Shown: one piece after another, positions 9,008-17,532 of the stretch
Layout of the letters: each line of letters opens with the position of its first letter
How positions within the stretch are numbered: the stretch's first letter is position 1
NCBI GenBank assembly: GCA_020637435.1
Contig: JACJVW010000001.1
Location: forward strand, 620,001-684,000
Length of the DNA: 64,000 bases
DNA from: Candidatus Woesearchaeota archaeon
GTDB taxonomy: Archaea; Nanobdellota; Nanobdellia; Woesearchaeales; JACJVW01
Direction: 5' to 3'
Notes under the pieces: model-generated
The model's database searches: none
What the model was told of the DNA's origin: nothing
The model's input: the letters and a program-made list of their open reading frames with translations, nothing else
Position numbers and translations under genes: made by a program

Positions 9008-9720
9008 AAGTTCCTCACCTCAAAAACAGCCACCGTCAGCGCAACATAGATGAGGTTTTCAAGCATAAGAAAAAAACTATGGAAGAGGAGTGTCCCGGTT
9101 CCAAGATTGACGACAAACATACTAAAAGGTGACGCCCAGGATATACCGGGAGCAAAAGCGAGTACCAACATAAGTACAGGAAGGAAAAGACCAAGCAGGA
9201 TGACCAGCATAGGCCTGCTGAGTATTGCACTCATAAGAAAATATATGCTTAACCAGACCAGACCAAAAGCCAGGCAGAAAACAAAGAGGGGAAATAAATT
9301 GATGAACCCTACTTTTGTGAGAAGACCAAGTCCGATAAATGATACAGAAAGGAGCAGAAGCACATAGATACTTAGAGAAAGAAACTTACCTACAAGATAC
9401 TCGTACCTTTTTACCCGGGGCAGTAAAAATCGGATGCTTCCGGTGGACGTATCCTGAGACACGGCATTGTAAGCCAGAAGGAGGGTAAGCAAAGGGAAGA
9501 AGACAACAAAGTAATCGTAGATGAATATCTCATGTATCTGTTCGATATACTGGGTGATATCTGGGGCTCTCGCATGCAACGCTGCAAGGAGAAGGTATCT
9601 CACCGGAGAATCATGCAGGAGATAGAAAAGCAAAGCTGCAAATGCGCTAACCAGCAAAAATTTCCCGTCCCTCCAATAGCGCAGATGCTCGTGCTTGAAT
9701 ATAGTGATAATATGCTTCAT
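9004..9720 (-). CDS. ABC-2 type transporter permease
   Basis: A 238-aa, strongly hydrophobic protein with about six predicted membrane helices, the expected size and layout for an ABC-2 permease. A conserved-looking block follows helix 2 (AYNAVSQDTSTGSIRFLLPRVKRYEYLVGKFLS). This matches the S-x-E-x-x-x-G-T-x-x-x-L-L...P-x-x-R-x-x-x-x-x-x-K sequence typical of the family, with SQDTSTGSIRFLL here. It overlaps the downstream ATPase and the upstream Cys-rich gene by 4 nt each. Direction of transport cannot be read from sequence; ABC-2 systems usually export. Confidence 0.9.
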   Translation of the reverse strand: MKHIITIFKHEHLRYWRDGKFLLVSAFAALLFYLLHDSPVRYLLLAALHARAPDITQYIEQIHEIFIYDYFVVFFPLLTLLLAYNAVSQDTSTGSIRFLLPRVKRYEYLVGKFLSLSIYVLLLLSVSFIGLGLLTKVGFINLFPLFVFCLAFGLVWLSIYFLMSAILSRPMLVILLGLFLPVLMLVLAFAPGISWASPFSMFVVNLGTGTLLFHSFFLMLENLIYVALTVAVFEVRNL

Positions 9721-10856
9721 GTTCCTAGTGAAATGCAGGCCCTCTGTAGATGTTCATTCGAAATTTCTGGGCAGACGCTGTTGTCTCCTTTAGTGGCAAA
9801 CTTCATATAACAAAAATCTTTTGTTGATGAAGAGATGATAAATTTGCAGAAGTTTTTGTTCTCTGTGCCATGAGCGACCACCCTGAAACAATAATCCTTA
9901 TCTACTTCCTTCTCAAGCGTGTTACAGTACTTGCCTGCAGACTCCTCGTCAGTTGATGCGATATCCATCGCTTCCTCTTTGATGGAGGTTGCGGTCACCT
10001 TGATCGTGGGTTCTTTTGTAGATGGGCAATCGGCGATGCATACTTCACCTTCGCTGCAGATATTGTCTCCGCAGCAAGGAGTGATGGGTATATGCGTGCA
10101 CACTCCTTCCTTACAGACATCGCGTGTACACATATTCGTGTCGTCGCAATCAAAACAGCTTTTCTCGCAAGCATTACATGGTCCGCCACAGTCGGTCTCT
10201 TCCTCGCCCTGGTTAAGGATACCATCAGTACAGGTAGGAGCTGTAGTACTTTCCCTATTCTTAACGACAAAACTATCCGAAGCTCGTGCAATTAACCCAT
10301 CTCCGTATGCAATATGTCCCTTAAGCACGTAATTTCCTGGAGCTAAAGTAACAGGAAGAACCTTTCGCACCGTATACGGATGCACTGTCTCTATCGCCTT
10401 AGTCTCATCCCATGTTTCAACCGTCTTTCCGCCACTAGAAGAAAAGGAGTACTCTATGACTACATCATACCTTGGTGTTTTACCCATGTTGACTAGTGTA
10501 GTTTCAAAAGCCAGCTCCTCACCGGGAAACTTAATCTTCTCAGCTGGGCTTATTTTTATCTGATAATCGAGAAGCATCTCCTGCGCAGGCTCTGCTGAAG
10601 GGAGCAAAAGGTATATCAACAGACCCACAAGGCCGATAACCACGACAAGCACACCCATAATGATGCCCATACCTTTAATATGGATAGTATGCTCTGTCTG
10701 GACAGGTACTTGTCTGTTAAAGATTATGCTGAAGGCCTCATCAACTGAACTAGGGGTCCAGCCATTCTGGATAAGATAGGGACGCAACTGTTGTTCAGTA
10801 TATCCTTGACTAAGATAGGTCCTGATATAGTCGATCAGTTGCGGAGGGACACTCAT
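9717..10856 (-). CDS. Cys-rich single-pass membrane protein (paralog 1)
   Basis: A 379-aa protein. I chose ATG 10856 because it overlaps the upstream stop in the 4-nt ATGA form used throughout this operon; a longer ORF to 10889 exists. Residues about 1-50 form a small helical domain (LIDYIRTYLSQGYTEQQLRPYLIQ), UBA-like in look. A basic loop and a membrane helix follow (about residues 67-90), then a beta-rich domain. Next comes a Cys cluster beginning CTDGILNQGEEETDCGGPC and continuing with about 20 Cys, and finally a helical tail with four more Cys. The same architecture occurs in the neighbouring paralog. The Cys domain probably lies outside the membrane and forms disulfides. No enzymatic motif is seen. 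The operon context ties it to the ABC transporter. Confidence 0.85.
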   Translation of the reverse strand: MSVPPQLIDYIRTYLSQGYTEQQLRPYLIQNGWTPSSVDEAFSIIFNRQVPVQTEHTIHIKGMGIIMGVLVVVIGLVGLLIYLLLPSAEPAQEMLLDYQIKISPAEKIKFPGEELAFETTLVNMGKTPRYDVVIEYSFSSSGGKTVETWDETKAIETVHPYTVRKVLPVTLAPGNYVLKGHIAYGDGLIARASDSFVVKNRESTTAPTCTDGILNQGEEETDCGGPCNACEKSCFDCDDTNMCTRDVCKEGVCTHIPITPCCGDNICSEGEVCIADCPSTKEPTIKVTATSIKEEAMDIASTDEESAGKYCNTLEKEVDKDYCFRVVAHGTENKNFCKFIISSSTKDFCYMKFATKGDNSVCPEISNEHLQRACISLGT

Positions 10857-12097
10857 GGTGGCGAGGGCCTCATCTTCAATGCCTCGCAACTCGATCGTAG
10901 ATACTTGCTTGTGATCTTGGGACAGACACTATAATCCTGTATAGTGATGTCATTCGCAAAACTCATGTAACAATTGTCCCTTTTCACGACTCCGTCGATA
11001 TATGTGCAGAATATACTGTTCTTGCTTTCGAATGCGATGATGCTGAAACATTCATCCTTCCGCTCCAGATCGGGTACCTCTGAGCAGAAATCTCCTGCTT
11101 CCTTCTGCTTTGATTCATTGATAAGTCGCTTCGCCTTATTAATGATATCAAGTCTTGTCATAGTTTCAATTGGTTTCTCTATTTCAGGCAGACAGTCACC
11201 CGGACATAATTGTGTAGTCTCGCCTGATTCACAGATATAGTTGCCGCAGCAGGGGAATATAGGTTCATTTACGCACGTGCCTGCATGGCAGGTGTCCAAA
11301 GTGCAGGCATTATAATCATTGCAGCTTTCGCATTGCTCCATGCATGCCTTACAGGGACCGCCGCAGTCTACTCCGGTCTCGCCTTGATTACGTACACCGT
11401 CGCCACAGCTCACGCAGGCTTTGCAAGGACCGCCGCAGTCTACATCAGATTCACCTTGGTTCTTTAGTCCGTCGGTACAGGTGGGTTGGACCGCCTTCTC
11501 GTAGACTACAAATTGCTGTCGGCTTACCAAGCGTTCACCTTTATAGAGCGCAGAGCTCTCAAGATAATAAGTACCCGGACTGATTGTCGAGAGCAATGTC
11601 TTTCGTGTTTCTGTACTTCCGTCAAGAGGAACACCATCAGTAGCCTCCCAGTGCATGACTGGCTGATCAGTTGAAGATTCATATATCTTATACGAAGGAT
11701 AAATAAGGTAACCTTGGACTTTCGTAGGGCTTCTGAAAGTATTGGTGAAGACAAGTTTATTCCCTACCTCTACCTTGTTAGATGAGAGTGTCACTTCATA
11801 CTCAACGATATCAGTAGTCAACTGCTCGCCTCCCTGACTGGGAAACAGGAGAGTGATGGCGAACAGACCAGCACCTACTAGTAGCACAAATCCGATAACC
11901 AGTACGATAGAAAGCACATGGTGGTTCGTCCTGACTGAGACCTCCTCGTGAACGCTCTGATTGTACACGGAGGATATGGCCTCCTCTACTTCATACTGCG
12001 GCCAGCCACTAGAGACCAGCGTGGATCGTACCTGTTGATACGTGTACCCCTTTTTTAGCGCGTCCTGTATATACTGGACAAGCTGTATATTAGCCAT
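10853..12097 (-). CDS. Cys-rich single-pass membrane protein (paralog 2)
   Basis: A 414-aa protein and first gene of the operon. Layout equals paralog 1: helical domain (residues 1-45, YIQDALKKGYTYQQVRSTLV), one membrane helix (about residues 58-82), beta-rich domain, Cys cluster, helical tail. It carries two copies of the N-QGE-x-x-VDCGGPCKAC unit (CTDGLKNQGESDVDCGGPC then CGDGVRNQGETGVDCGGPC) where paralog 1 has one, so the unit has been duplicated or lost. ATG 12097 is preferred over 12112: a GAGGT box lies 6 nt upstream of it, and the TATA-like TTTAAATA near 12130 would place the transcript start close to or after the 12112 ATG. Function unknown. Confidence 0.85.
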   Translation of the reverse strand: MANIQLVQYIQDALKKGYTYQQVRSTLVSSGWPQYEVEEAISSVYNQSVHEEVSVRTNHHVLSIVLVIGFVLLVGAGLFAITLLFPSQGGEQLTTDIVEYEVTLSSNKVEVGNKLVFTNTFRSPTKVQGYLIYPSYKIYESSTDQPVMHWEATDGVPLDGSTETRKTLLSTISPGTYYLESSALYKGERLVSRQQFVVYEKAVQPTCTDGLKNQGESDVDCGGPCKACVSCGDGVRNQGETGVDCGGPCKACMEQCESCNDYNACTLDTCHAGTCVNEPIFPCCGNYICESGETTQLCPGDCLPEIEKPIETMTRLDIINKAKRLINESKQKEAGDFCSEVPDLERKDECFSIIAFESKNSIFCTYIDGVVKRDNCYMSFANDITIQDYSVCPKITSKYLRSSCEALKMRPSPP

Positions 12098-12125
12098 TCC
12101 CCTACCTCTCATCCCAGCCTCTTGC

Positions 12126-12136
12126 GTATTTAAAAC
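12126..12136 (-). promoter_or_regulatory. TATA-like box for the Cys-rich/ABC operon
   Basis: The minus strand reads AGTTTTAAATACG about 29-40 nt before the ATG at 12097, giving a short leader that contains the GAGGT ribosome binding site. Confidence 0.45.
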
Positions 12137-12153
12137 TTCCCCCCTTCCCGGGA

Positions 12154-12375
12154 ATGTACAAATGAAGATTTTTTCAAAATCCTATGAGTATATCGTGAAT
12201 AAAGTGATAAAATGGCGATAGGATTTTGAAAAAAGAAGCATGGGAGAGGTGGGGGGACTGAAAAAGGTCCTCAATGTACAAAGGAGGGTTTTTCCAAAAA
12301 TCCAGGATAAGAAAACCTCGTAAAAATATTAGTAAAAAGTAGGATTTTGAAAAAAGAGACATACCTGGGAAGAGT
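12154..12375. repeat. Imperfect tandem duplication carrying inverted repeats
   Basis: This fills most of the ~350-bp gene-free gap between divergent operons. Two blocks of about 100 bp (12154-12252 and 12271-12375) share the order AATGTACAAA, a T-rich arm, a spacer of about 32-40 bp, then AGGATTTTGAAAAAAGA followed by CAT. In block 1 the arms TTTTTTCAAAATCCTAT (12169-12185) and ATAGGATTTTGAAAAAA (12218-12234) are exact reverse complements over 17 nt. In block 2 the left arm has diverged while the right arm (from 12341) is almost unchanged. No transposase is near. It could be a small mobile or structural repeat, a pair of untranslated RNAs, or protein binding sites. Confidence 0.75.
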
Positions 12376-12433
12376 AGCTGAACAAAACCGCTCATTTAAG
12401 GTATATACAACCTCAAAGACCCTGAGCAATAAC

Positions 12434-12444
12434 GTTTTTATAAT
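12434..12444 (+). promoter_or_regulatory. TATA-like box for the RPA-like gene
   Basis: CGTTTTTATAATC lies about 21-33 nt before the ATG at 12465, which argues for that ATG and against the in-frame TTG at 12459. Confidence 0.5.
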
Positions 12445-12464
12445 CATGACCTTACCCCTTGACT

Positions 12465-13121
12465 ATGGAAGATACCCAGCAGAAAAGACAGACCGCCTAC
12501 AAGATTACCCTCTCTGATATCATCAAGGGAGACTATGTCAAGAACGAAGGCTGGGAACCATCATACATCATTGATCCCTATGGGCGCCATGTCTCGCGCG
12601 TAAATATACTCGCTACCATGATTTCGGCGTTAGAAATCAACGGTTCTTCTCAAAGCTTCACCATCGATGATGGGACAGCAAAGATGCTGGTGAGATCATT
12701 TGATAGGGTTCCAGGGTTGGACAGCGCTGCCATAGGTGATCTGGTGATGGTCATCGGCAAGATAAGAGAATACAATGACGAACGCTACATCATTCCTGAA
12801 TTGGTCCGTCCGACGACGGAAGACTGGCTGGCTTTTCGCAAGAAAGAGCTTTCTCTGCTTACACCAATAGTGCGTGAGACCCCTGTAGAAAGCATCCCTC
12901 AAAGAGTAAGTAAACCTGTTGAAGACATCGAAGACACTGCCACAAATGACACTGAAACGGTCTATCTTCTTATCAAAGAGCTTGACAAAGGTGATGGTGC
13001 AGATATCGATGAGGTCATCAAGAAAGCGAAGAACAGCCGTGCGGAAGCGATTCTCAACACCTTGCTTATGGAAGGAGAAGTCTTCCAGGTAAGTCCCGGT
13101 AAAATCAAAGTTCTGGAATAG
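12465..13121 (+). CDS. RPA-like single-stranded DNA-binding OB-fold protein
   Basis: A 218-aa protein. Residues about 40-115 form an OB fold of the RPA32/tRNA_anti type: RVNILATMISALEINGSSQSFTIDDGTAKMLVRSF, then GDLVMVIGKIREYNDERYIIPE. The C-terminal ~55 residues (LIKELDKGDGADIDEVIKKA to VFQVSPGKIKVLE) look like a winged helix, as in RPA32. Known relatives bind single-stranded DNA during replication and repair, or associate with larger RPA subunits. No RPA41/RPA70-like gene is adjacent. Start chosen from the TATA spacing. It ends 1 bp before the convergent SpoIIM-family gene. Confidence 0.82.
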   Translation: MEDTQQKRQTAYKITLSDIIKGDYVKNEGWEPSYIIDPYGRHVSRVNILATMISALEINGSSQSFTIDDGTAKMLVRSFDRVPGLDSAAIGDLVMVIGKIREYNDERYIIPELVRPTTEDWLAFRKKELSLLTPIVRETPVESIPQRVSKPVEDIEDTATNDTETVYLLIKELDKGDGADIDEVIKKAKNSRAEAILNTLLMEGEVFQVSPGKIKVLE

Positions 13122-13122
13122 A

Positions 13123-13989
13123 TCAATGCAGATACAGCGCAGGCGTGATATATGTCTCGATAGCTGCTGCGAAAATCAAAGTGATTATGGCTATGATGAC
13201 CAGATCTGCGGAGTCCATGATCACTTTCTCGAATTTCTTCGATACATAGTCGTGCTTGACTATAGCGATACTTAGGATACCGCCTGCAAGACCCCCAATA
13301 AAATATGCGAGAATCTCCGGTATGCCATGTATAGCATATCTTACAAAACCCCAGCTGGTCACGTGAAGATACAGACCCACCTGAGCCAACCCCAATGCCG
13401 CGGCGGCTACGCTGAGTTTATCACGTATGAAATTGCCAAACGCAACACCTATGACAGATGCGTTCCAGACGAGTATGAAAATCGCTCCAAGCCCGTAGAG
13501 CAAAGAGAAGATAAGACAGAAGAGCAGCACATTAAGATTGTTGAAAAAAATTTTAGTGAAGGTATCTATTCCTTCTACAATATAATTGCCTGTAACCTGG
13601 CCGGTCGGATTGATCCGGTTGATCGTCTCCTGTTGTACAGAGAACAATGTAGAGCTCATGCCAGGCGGCAGAACAGTATACCAAAGTGCATATGCCGCCG
13701 TGATTCCCAAGAACAGGAAAAGCAGAAACGAGAGGGCTTTCCAATGTTCTCTAAGCATATTGCCTTCCCCATCCATGAGGATATCCTTCTTTTCCTCCAT
13801 CTTGATAGTCCTGTACATAAGCGGTGCGCATGCAAGAACCGTAAGAAAGATCATGACAAGGCTCGAATACGACTGGAAGACCCAATAGCTAAGGAATACC
13901 CCTACTGTCGCGTAGAGGAAACCAAGAAGGATCATCATCCAGGGCTTCCTCTCAGCAACAACAGGATTGACTAGAGATTCAAGCACCAT
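13123..13989 (-). CDS. SpoIIM-family (stage II sporulation protein M-like, DUF95) membrane protein
   Basis: A 288-aa multi-pass membrane protein with about seven hydrophobic helices. The second half has the family block: FFNNLNVLLFCLIFSLLYGLGAIFILVWNASVIGVAFGNFI, followed by a segment rich in Gly and His (HGIPEILAYFIGGLAGGILS). Archaeal members are common and not linked to sporulation; their role is unknown, with membrane remodelling or transport proposed by analogy to the bacterial engulfment protein. A TATA-like TTTATAAA at 14013-14020 lies 24-31 nt upstream of the ATG, so the mRNA is probably leaderless. It is convergent with the RPA-like gene. Confidence 0.85.
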   Translation of the reverse strand: MVLESLVNPVVAERKPWMMILLGFLYATVGVFLSYWVFQSYSSLVMIFLTVLACAPLMYRTIKMEEKKDILMDGEGNMLREHWKALSFLLFLFLGITAAYALWYTVLPPGMSSTLFSVQQETINRINPTGQVTGNYIVEGIDTFTKIFFNNLNVLLFCLIFSLLYGLGAIFILVWNASVIGVAFGNFIRDKLSVAAAALGLAQVGLYLHVTSWGFVRYAIHGIPEILAYFIGGLAGGILSIAIVKHDYVSKKFEKVIMDSADLVIIAIITLIFAAAIETYITPALYLH

Positions 13990-14012
13990 AATCGTATACT
14001 AGGATATTCTTT

Positions 14013-14020
14013 TTTATAAA
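14013..14020 (-). promoter_or_regulatory. TATA box for the SpoIIM-family gene
   Basis: TTTATAAA, a near-perfect archaeal TATA sequence, 24-31 nt upstream of the ATG at 13989. Confidence 0.55.
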
Positions 14021-14086
14021 CTTTGCGTAGCAGCAGGCCTTCTGATACCCCTGCTTCCGCAGCTTAGAAGTACCCTCGCCAAACAA

Positions 14087-14095
14087 TTTATAAAA
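14087..14095 (+). promoter_or_regulatory. TATA box for the aIF2-beta gene
   Basis: TTTATAAAA, 22-30 nt upstream of the ATG at 14117; leaderless transcript expected. Confidence 0.55.
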
Positions 14096-14116
14096 GGGCG
14101 TCAATTCATAAGAACT

Positions 14117-14524
14117 ATGGATTATGAGGAGATGCTAAATAAAGCAAGGAGCGAGATGCCTGAGTCCGTGTTCGTCAAAGAACGCTTCGAGATTCCCAAG
14201 GTGACAGGTCACATTCAGGGCAATAAGACCGTCATCACAAATTTCTCTCAGATTGCAAGTACCCTTGAAAGGCCTCTTGAACATGTCCTTAAGTACGTAC
14301 TCAAAGAGCTTGCTGCCCCAGGTGGGATGAAAGACTCCACCCTAGTGATTGGTACAAAACTTCCAGCCTCCCGTGTCAATGAGAAGATACGGCAATATGC
14401 GAACGAATACGTCCTCTGCAACGACTGCGGAAAACCTGACACAAAGATAGAGAAAGAAGGAAATCTTCAGTATCTGAAATGTACTGCTTGCGGAGCCAGG
14501 CACGTCATCAAAAAAGCGTTCTAG
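14117..14524 (+). CDS. eif2b: translation initiation factor aIF2 subunit beta
   Basis: A 135-aa subunit of the aIF2 heterotrimer that brings initiator Met-tRNA to the small ribosomal subunit. It has an N-terminal helix that would bind aIF2-gamma (residues 1-15), the central alpha-beta domain (FEIPKVTGHIQGNKTVITNFSQIA, then LKELAAPGG and STLVIGTKLPASRVNEKI), and a C-terminal C4 zinc ribbon with Cys at 101, 104, 122 and 125. Length and all zinc ligands are normal for archaea. It is monocistronic; subunits alpha and gamma are not in this window. Confidence 0.96.
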   Translation: MDYEEMLNKARSEMPESVFVKERFEIPKVTGHIQGNKTVITNFSQIASTLERPLEHVLKYVLKELAAPGGMKDSTLVIGTKLPASRVNEKIRQYANEYVLCNDCGKPDTKIEKEGNLQYLKCTACGARHVIKKAF

Positions 14525-14602
14525 ATTTCCACGTTATTTCTTGGCAAAGATAGTGTCTCCAAACATAAATTTCTTAAACTGCCCAATCTAATATCCTCCT
14601 AT

Positions 14603-15328
14603 ATGGACATAGTCGGAGTGTTGCAAAAGACTTATGGAAAAGAGGTGAGGGAGACGTTCTACCTTGACCTGGGATATTTTACGGCGCTAGGCATGATTTT
14701 CCTGTTGGGGACGATATTGCTGCAGACGATTGCTTCACCCATGATAGATATAATTGAAGAACAGGGTGACCTGCGTCAAGAGATGGCCAAAGACCCTGAG
14801 CAAGTCTATGCTATGGTAAAAGATGTGTTCCTTGCGACAGTGCTTGTCCTTCCGTTCATGTATCTCCTCTACATTCTGGCATATTCCGTCTTTAGAGGGC
14901 TGATCTGGTCCCGTCTTCAAAAAAAGAGATGGGATTGGTCGTGGCTGGGAAGATTTTTTCTCTTTAACCTAATTGTTCGCACAGCTAGCTGGTCATTACT
15001 TGCAATGACGGTCCTTATCTTTGGAGGCGCAACCTTGTTCGGTCTCTACATAGGTATACCGTTGCTCCTCCATCTCACTAACAGCATGAACATTGAGTAC
15101 ATAAGAACACGAAGGATAAGGAAAGCCATCATAAAAGGAGTAAAGCATAGTCTTGACCATGCGGACAGATTAGTGGTCCCCTATCTCCTGATAGGAGGTG
15201 TATTTCTCATCTTGAAGTTCACGATACCTTTGACAGGCGGTTTTTGGATGTCCATTCTGGCGCTTTTCTTATATCTAACTCTTGTGACTTGGTCAAGAGC
15301 ACTGTTCTGGTATGCTCACAAAGAATGA
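14603..15328 (+). CDS. multi-pass membrane protein of unknown function
   Basis: A 241-aa protein I do not recognise. It has about five to six hydrophobic helices (roughly residues 27-49, 75-98, 115-140, 140-160, 195-215 and 217-235). A charged loop connects helices 1 and 2, and a basic cytoplasmic-looking segment follows (IEYIRTRRIRKAIIKGVKHS). No catalytic motif and no TadC-like signature was seen. It is the first gene of a three-gene operon in which its stop overlaps the start of a QITLF-type exported protein by 4 nt, so it may help insert or anchor that protein. That is inference from coupling only. A weak TATA-like TTCTTAAAC lies 24-32 nt upstream. Confidence 0.75.
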   Translation: MDIVGVLQKTYGKEVRETFYLDLGYFTALGMIFLLGTILLQTIASPMIDIIEEQGDLRQEMAKDPEQVYAMVKDVFLATVLVLPFMYLLYILAYSVFRGLIWSRLQKKRWDWSWLGRFFLFNLIVRTASWSLLAMTVLIFGGATLFGLYIGIPLLLHLTNSMNIEYIRTRRIRKAIIKGVKHSLDHADRLVVPYLLIGGVFLILKFTIPLTGGFWMSILALFLYLTLVTWSRALFWYAHKE

Positions 15329-17532
15329 AAAAAGCTCAGATTACCTTATTCATTGTCATCGGAATGGTCATTCTGTTGATTATCGGATTGACCGTCTTCT
15401 TTAACATGATGATACAGGATGAAGAGAGGGAGGATCCTGCGCTAGCGGAGTATAGCGGACAGGAACAGACAAGAAGCATAGTGGACTCCTGCCTCTCGGA
15501 AGCAGTCTTAGAGGCCCTGTCGGTGATGCGCTTTCAGGGAGGATTCATAGATATCCCCTCCAGTTACAAATATCTTAGTCTGCCTGCCAAATATGAAATC
15601 TATACTGAAGATGGTCTTAAGAAAATTAGGCACAATGAAGATGGGTTCGTCAACGTTCCTGTCTATCTTAGTGCAGAGAACAGACTGACTGTCCCCTCTA
15701 AACGCACCCTTGAGACTCAATTGGAGGAGTATATCGCCAAAGCCATCCCTCTGTGCGCAAGAGGCTTCGCTGATATCGAAGAATACTATGGAGTAGCGAT
15801 AGAGACCGGAAACATAGTGGTACAGGTTGATTTTGAGAAAGAAGTCATTGTAGAGATGCGGTACGATATCAGGGGCAAGACCCAAAACACAGAATGGACA
15901 ACCAATGAATTTGCCTTCTCTGTGCCATTCGACCTGGATAAGATGATTAACTATGCGCAAAACATAGCCATCATTGAAGCAAGAGAAGCTTTCCTTGAGC
16001 GTTTCATTCTCGAGATGATTTCCTTAAGGACCTATATGGGGGGATACAAGCAAGACAATGACCTGCCTCCTTTTTCACTTACTGTCCCCTCTTCTTCGCC
16101 GTCATTTGTGATATGGAACAGGTTTGAGGTTGAGCAGAAGCTTCGCAATATGGTAAGTTCAACACTTCCGTTACTTAGAATAGGGGATCTTAAACATCCA
16201 AGACTCACCAGTGATGACCCTGTCGAGCAAAGAGTGTTAGATAGTTATATCCGCTACTATTTTCCGACAGATGATCTCTCTTCAGTATCCATGTACCATG
16301 ATAAGGATTGGTTCATCCCTGGGGATGCCGTAGTCATAAAGCCAAAAGAAGGAGGCATACTCAGACCATCGATAAAAAGTGCACCATCATTCCTCTTCTT
16401 TCCTACATTTCACAGTGTAGAATACCGTTTCAAATATGATGTGAAACTCCCTATACTCTTCAAAGTGCATGACTATTGGAGCTCCCACATCAATGCAACA
16501 ACAGGTGTCGTTGAGGGAAACGGCATGTCCCTGTACTTCCTCTTGGAAACGAACCTTTGCGGCAACCAGCCACGCACTTGTAATAATGCCTTAAACATAA
16601 GTGAATTCTACGATATTGAAATGGAAGAAGAGAGTAATTTTTGCGATGGTGGTACTTTGGAAGCGCAGGAGTTAATCGTGCTTGATGCATACACACAAGA
16701 TCCAATACCGGGAGTAGAAATTACCTACAGCTGCGTTGATCAGGATTGTCCAATTGGTCTTACCGAAAGTGATGGAAGAGCTCTATTGCCGCTGCAAAAA
16801 TGTATCAATGGCAAACTACAGCTTAAAAAAGAAGGTTATGATGATACGGAACAAAGATACAGCTCAACTGACGCACAGGGAACAACTGTAGAAATGCTGC
16901 CTCTCCAGAATATTTCCTTGGAACTTGTTCCTGTACATGCCCGAAATCTCCTTATTTACGCATACCTGACTGGCGGGTTTACCAGAAACACTTGTGATGG
17001 ACGTACGCCCGCATCTTTGCTCGAAAGTATAAAGATGGCCGCTCAATCCGACGACAACCTGCTCCTCACACTAAGAAAAGAAAACTATATTAAATTCGCA
17101 GACTCATATAGCTCTGATACAACAGCAATGCTTGCAAAAGGAGAATATGAAATTGAGACCGTATACCTTGCCAATACCACCATCACGCCATCCACATATG
17201 AGACAGGACAAGGAGATTCTGAAAAAGTCGGTTTTGAGGGTGAAGCTCCGGATTATGAACCCTACATCGGCCTTTGGCCATTTGGTTCAGCCACACAAAC
17301 CATAACCCTCCCAAAAGTGCAAGATGGTGACGTCGTGACCGTTTACTTCCCGGTCGAACACAGTACTGACATGGTCCTTGAAGTCAAAGATTTTGAACAG
17401 CAAGTGTTGCAGGATGCCATGCTCAACATGAGCATTGAGGCTGACCAGGATTGTGATGGTACACCAGAGAAATTAAGATTCTCCCTTCCAGTACAGAATC
17501 TGCAAACATACTTACCCATTGAGATACGATGA
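15325..17532 (+). CDS. large exported protein with QITLF N-terminal membrane segment
   Basis: A 735-aa protein. The start is the ATG at 15325, in 4-nt overlap with the upstream stop; the longer ORF from 15244 would read through the end of the previous gene. It begins MKKAQITLFIVIGMVILLII, a K-A|Q-I-T-L junction plus one membrane helix (residues 5-27). Cys56 and QGG at 71-73 form the C-x14-QGG motif common to the three QITLF proteins here. Residues about 440-570 contain a Cys-bearing beta domain with CVDQDCPIGLTESDGRALLPL and a KLQLKKEGYDD-type strand, resembling carboxypeptidase-regulatory or CnaB-like folds. No enzyme motif is seen. Probably a cell-surface structural or adhesive protein. It overlaps the next gene by 4 nt. 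Confidence 0.85.
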   Translation: MKKAQITLFIVIGMVILLIIGLTVFFNMMIQDEEREDPALAEYSGQEQTRSIVDSCLSEAVLEALSVMRFQGGFIDIPSSYKYLSLPAKYEIYTEDGLKKIRHNEDGFVNVPVYLSAENRLTVPSKRTLETQLEEYIAKAIPLCARGFADIEEYYGVAIETGNIVVQVDFEKEVIVEMRYDIRGKTQNTEWTTNEFAFSVPFDLDKMINYAQNIAIIEAREAFLERFILEMISLRTYMGGYKQDNDLPPFSLTVPSSSPSFVIWNRFEVEQKLRNMVSSTLPLLRIGDLKHPRLTSDDPVEQRVLDSYIRYYFPTDDLSSVSMYHDKDWFIPGDAVVIKPKEGGILRPSIKSAPSFLFFPTFHSVEYRFKYDVKLPILFKVHDYWSSHINATTGVVEGNGMSLYFLLETNLCGNQPRTCNNALNISEFYDIEMEEESNFCDGGTLEAQELIVLDAYTQDPIPGVEITYSCVDQDCPIGLTESDGRALLPLQKCINGKLQLKKEGYDDTEQRYSSTDAQGTTVEMLPLQNISLELVPVHARNLLIYAYLTGGFTRNTCDGRTPASLLESIKMAAQSDDNLLLTLRKENYIKFADSYSSDTTAMLAKGEYEIETVYLANTTITPSTYETGQGDSEKVGFEGEAPDYEPYIGLWPFGSATQTITLPKVQDGDVVTVYFPVEHSTDMVLEVKDFEQQVLQDAMLNMSIEADQDCDGTPEKLRFSLPVQNLQTYLPIEIR

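Noticed and set aside
12174..12395. 73-codon minus-strand ORF in the repeat-filled gap
   Set aside because: It is made of the duplicated inverted-repeat blocks, has no TATA or ribosome binding site at a sensible position, and resembles no family.
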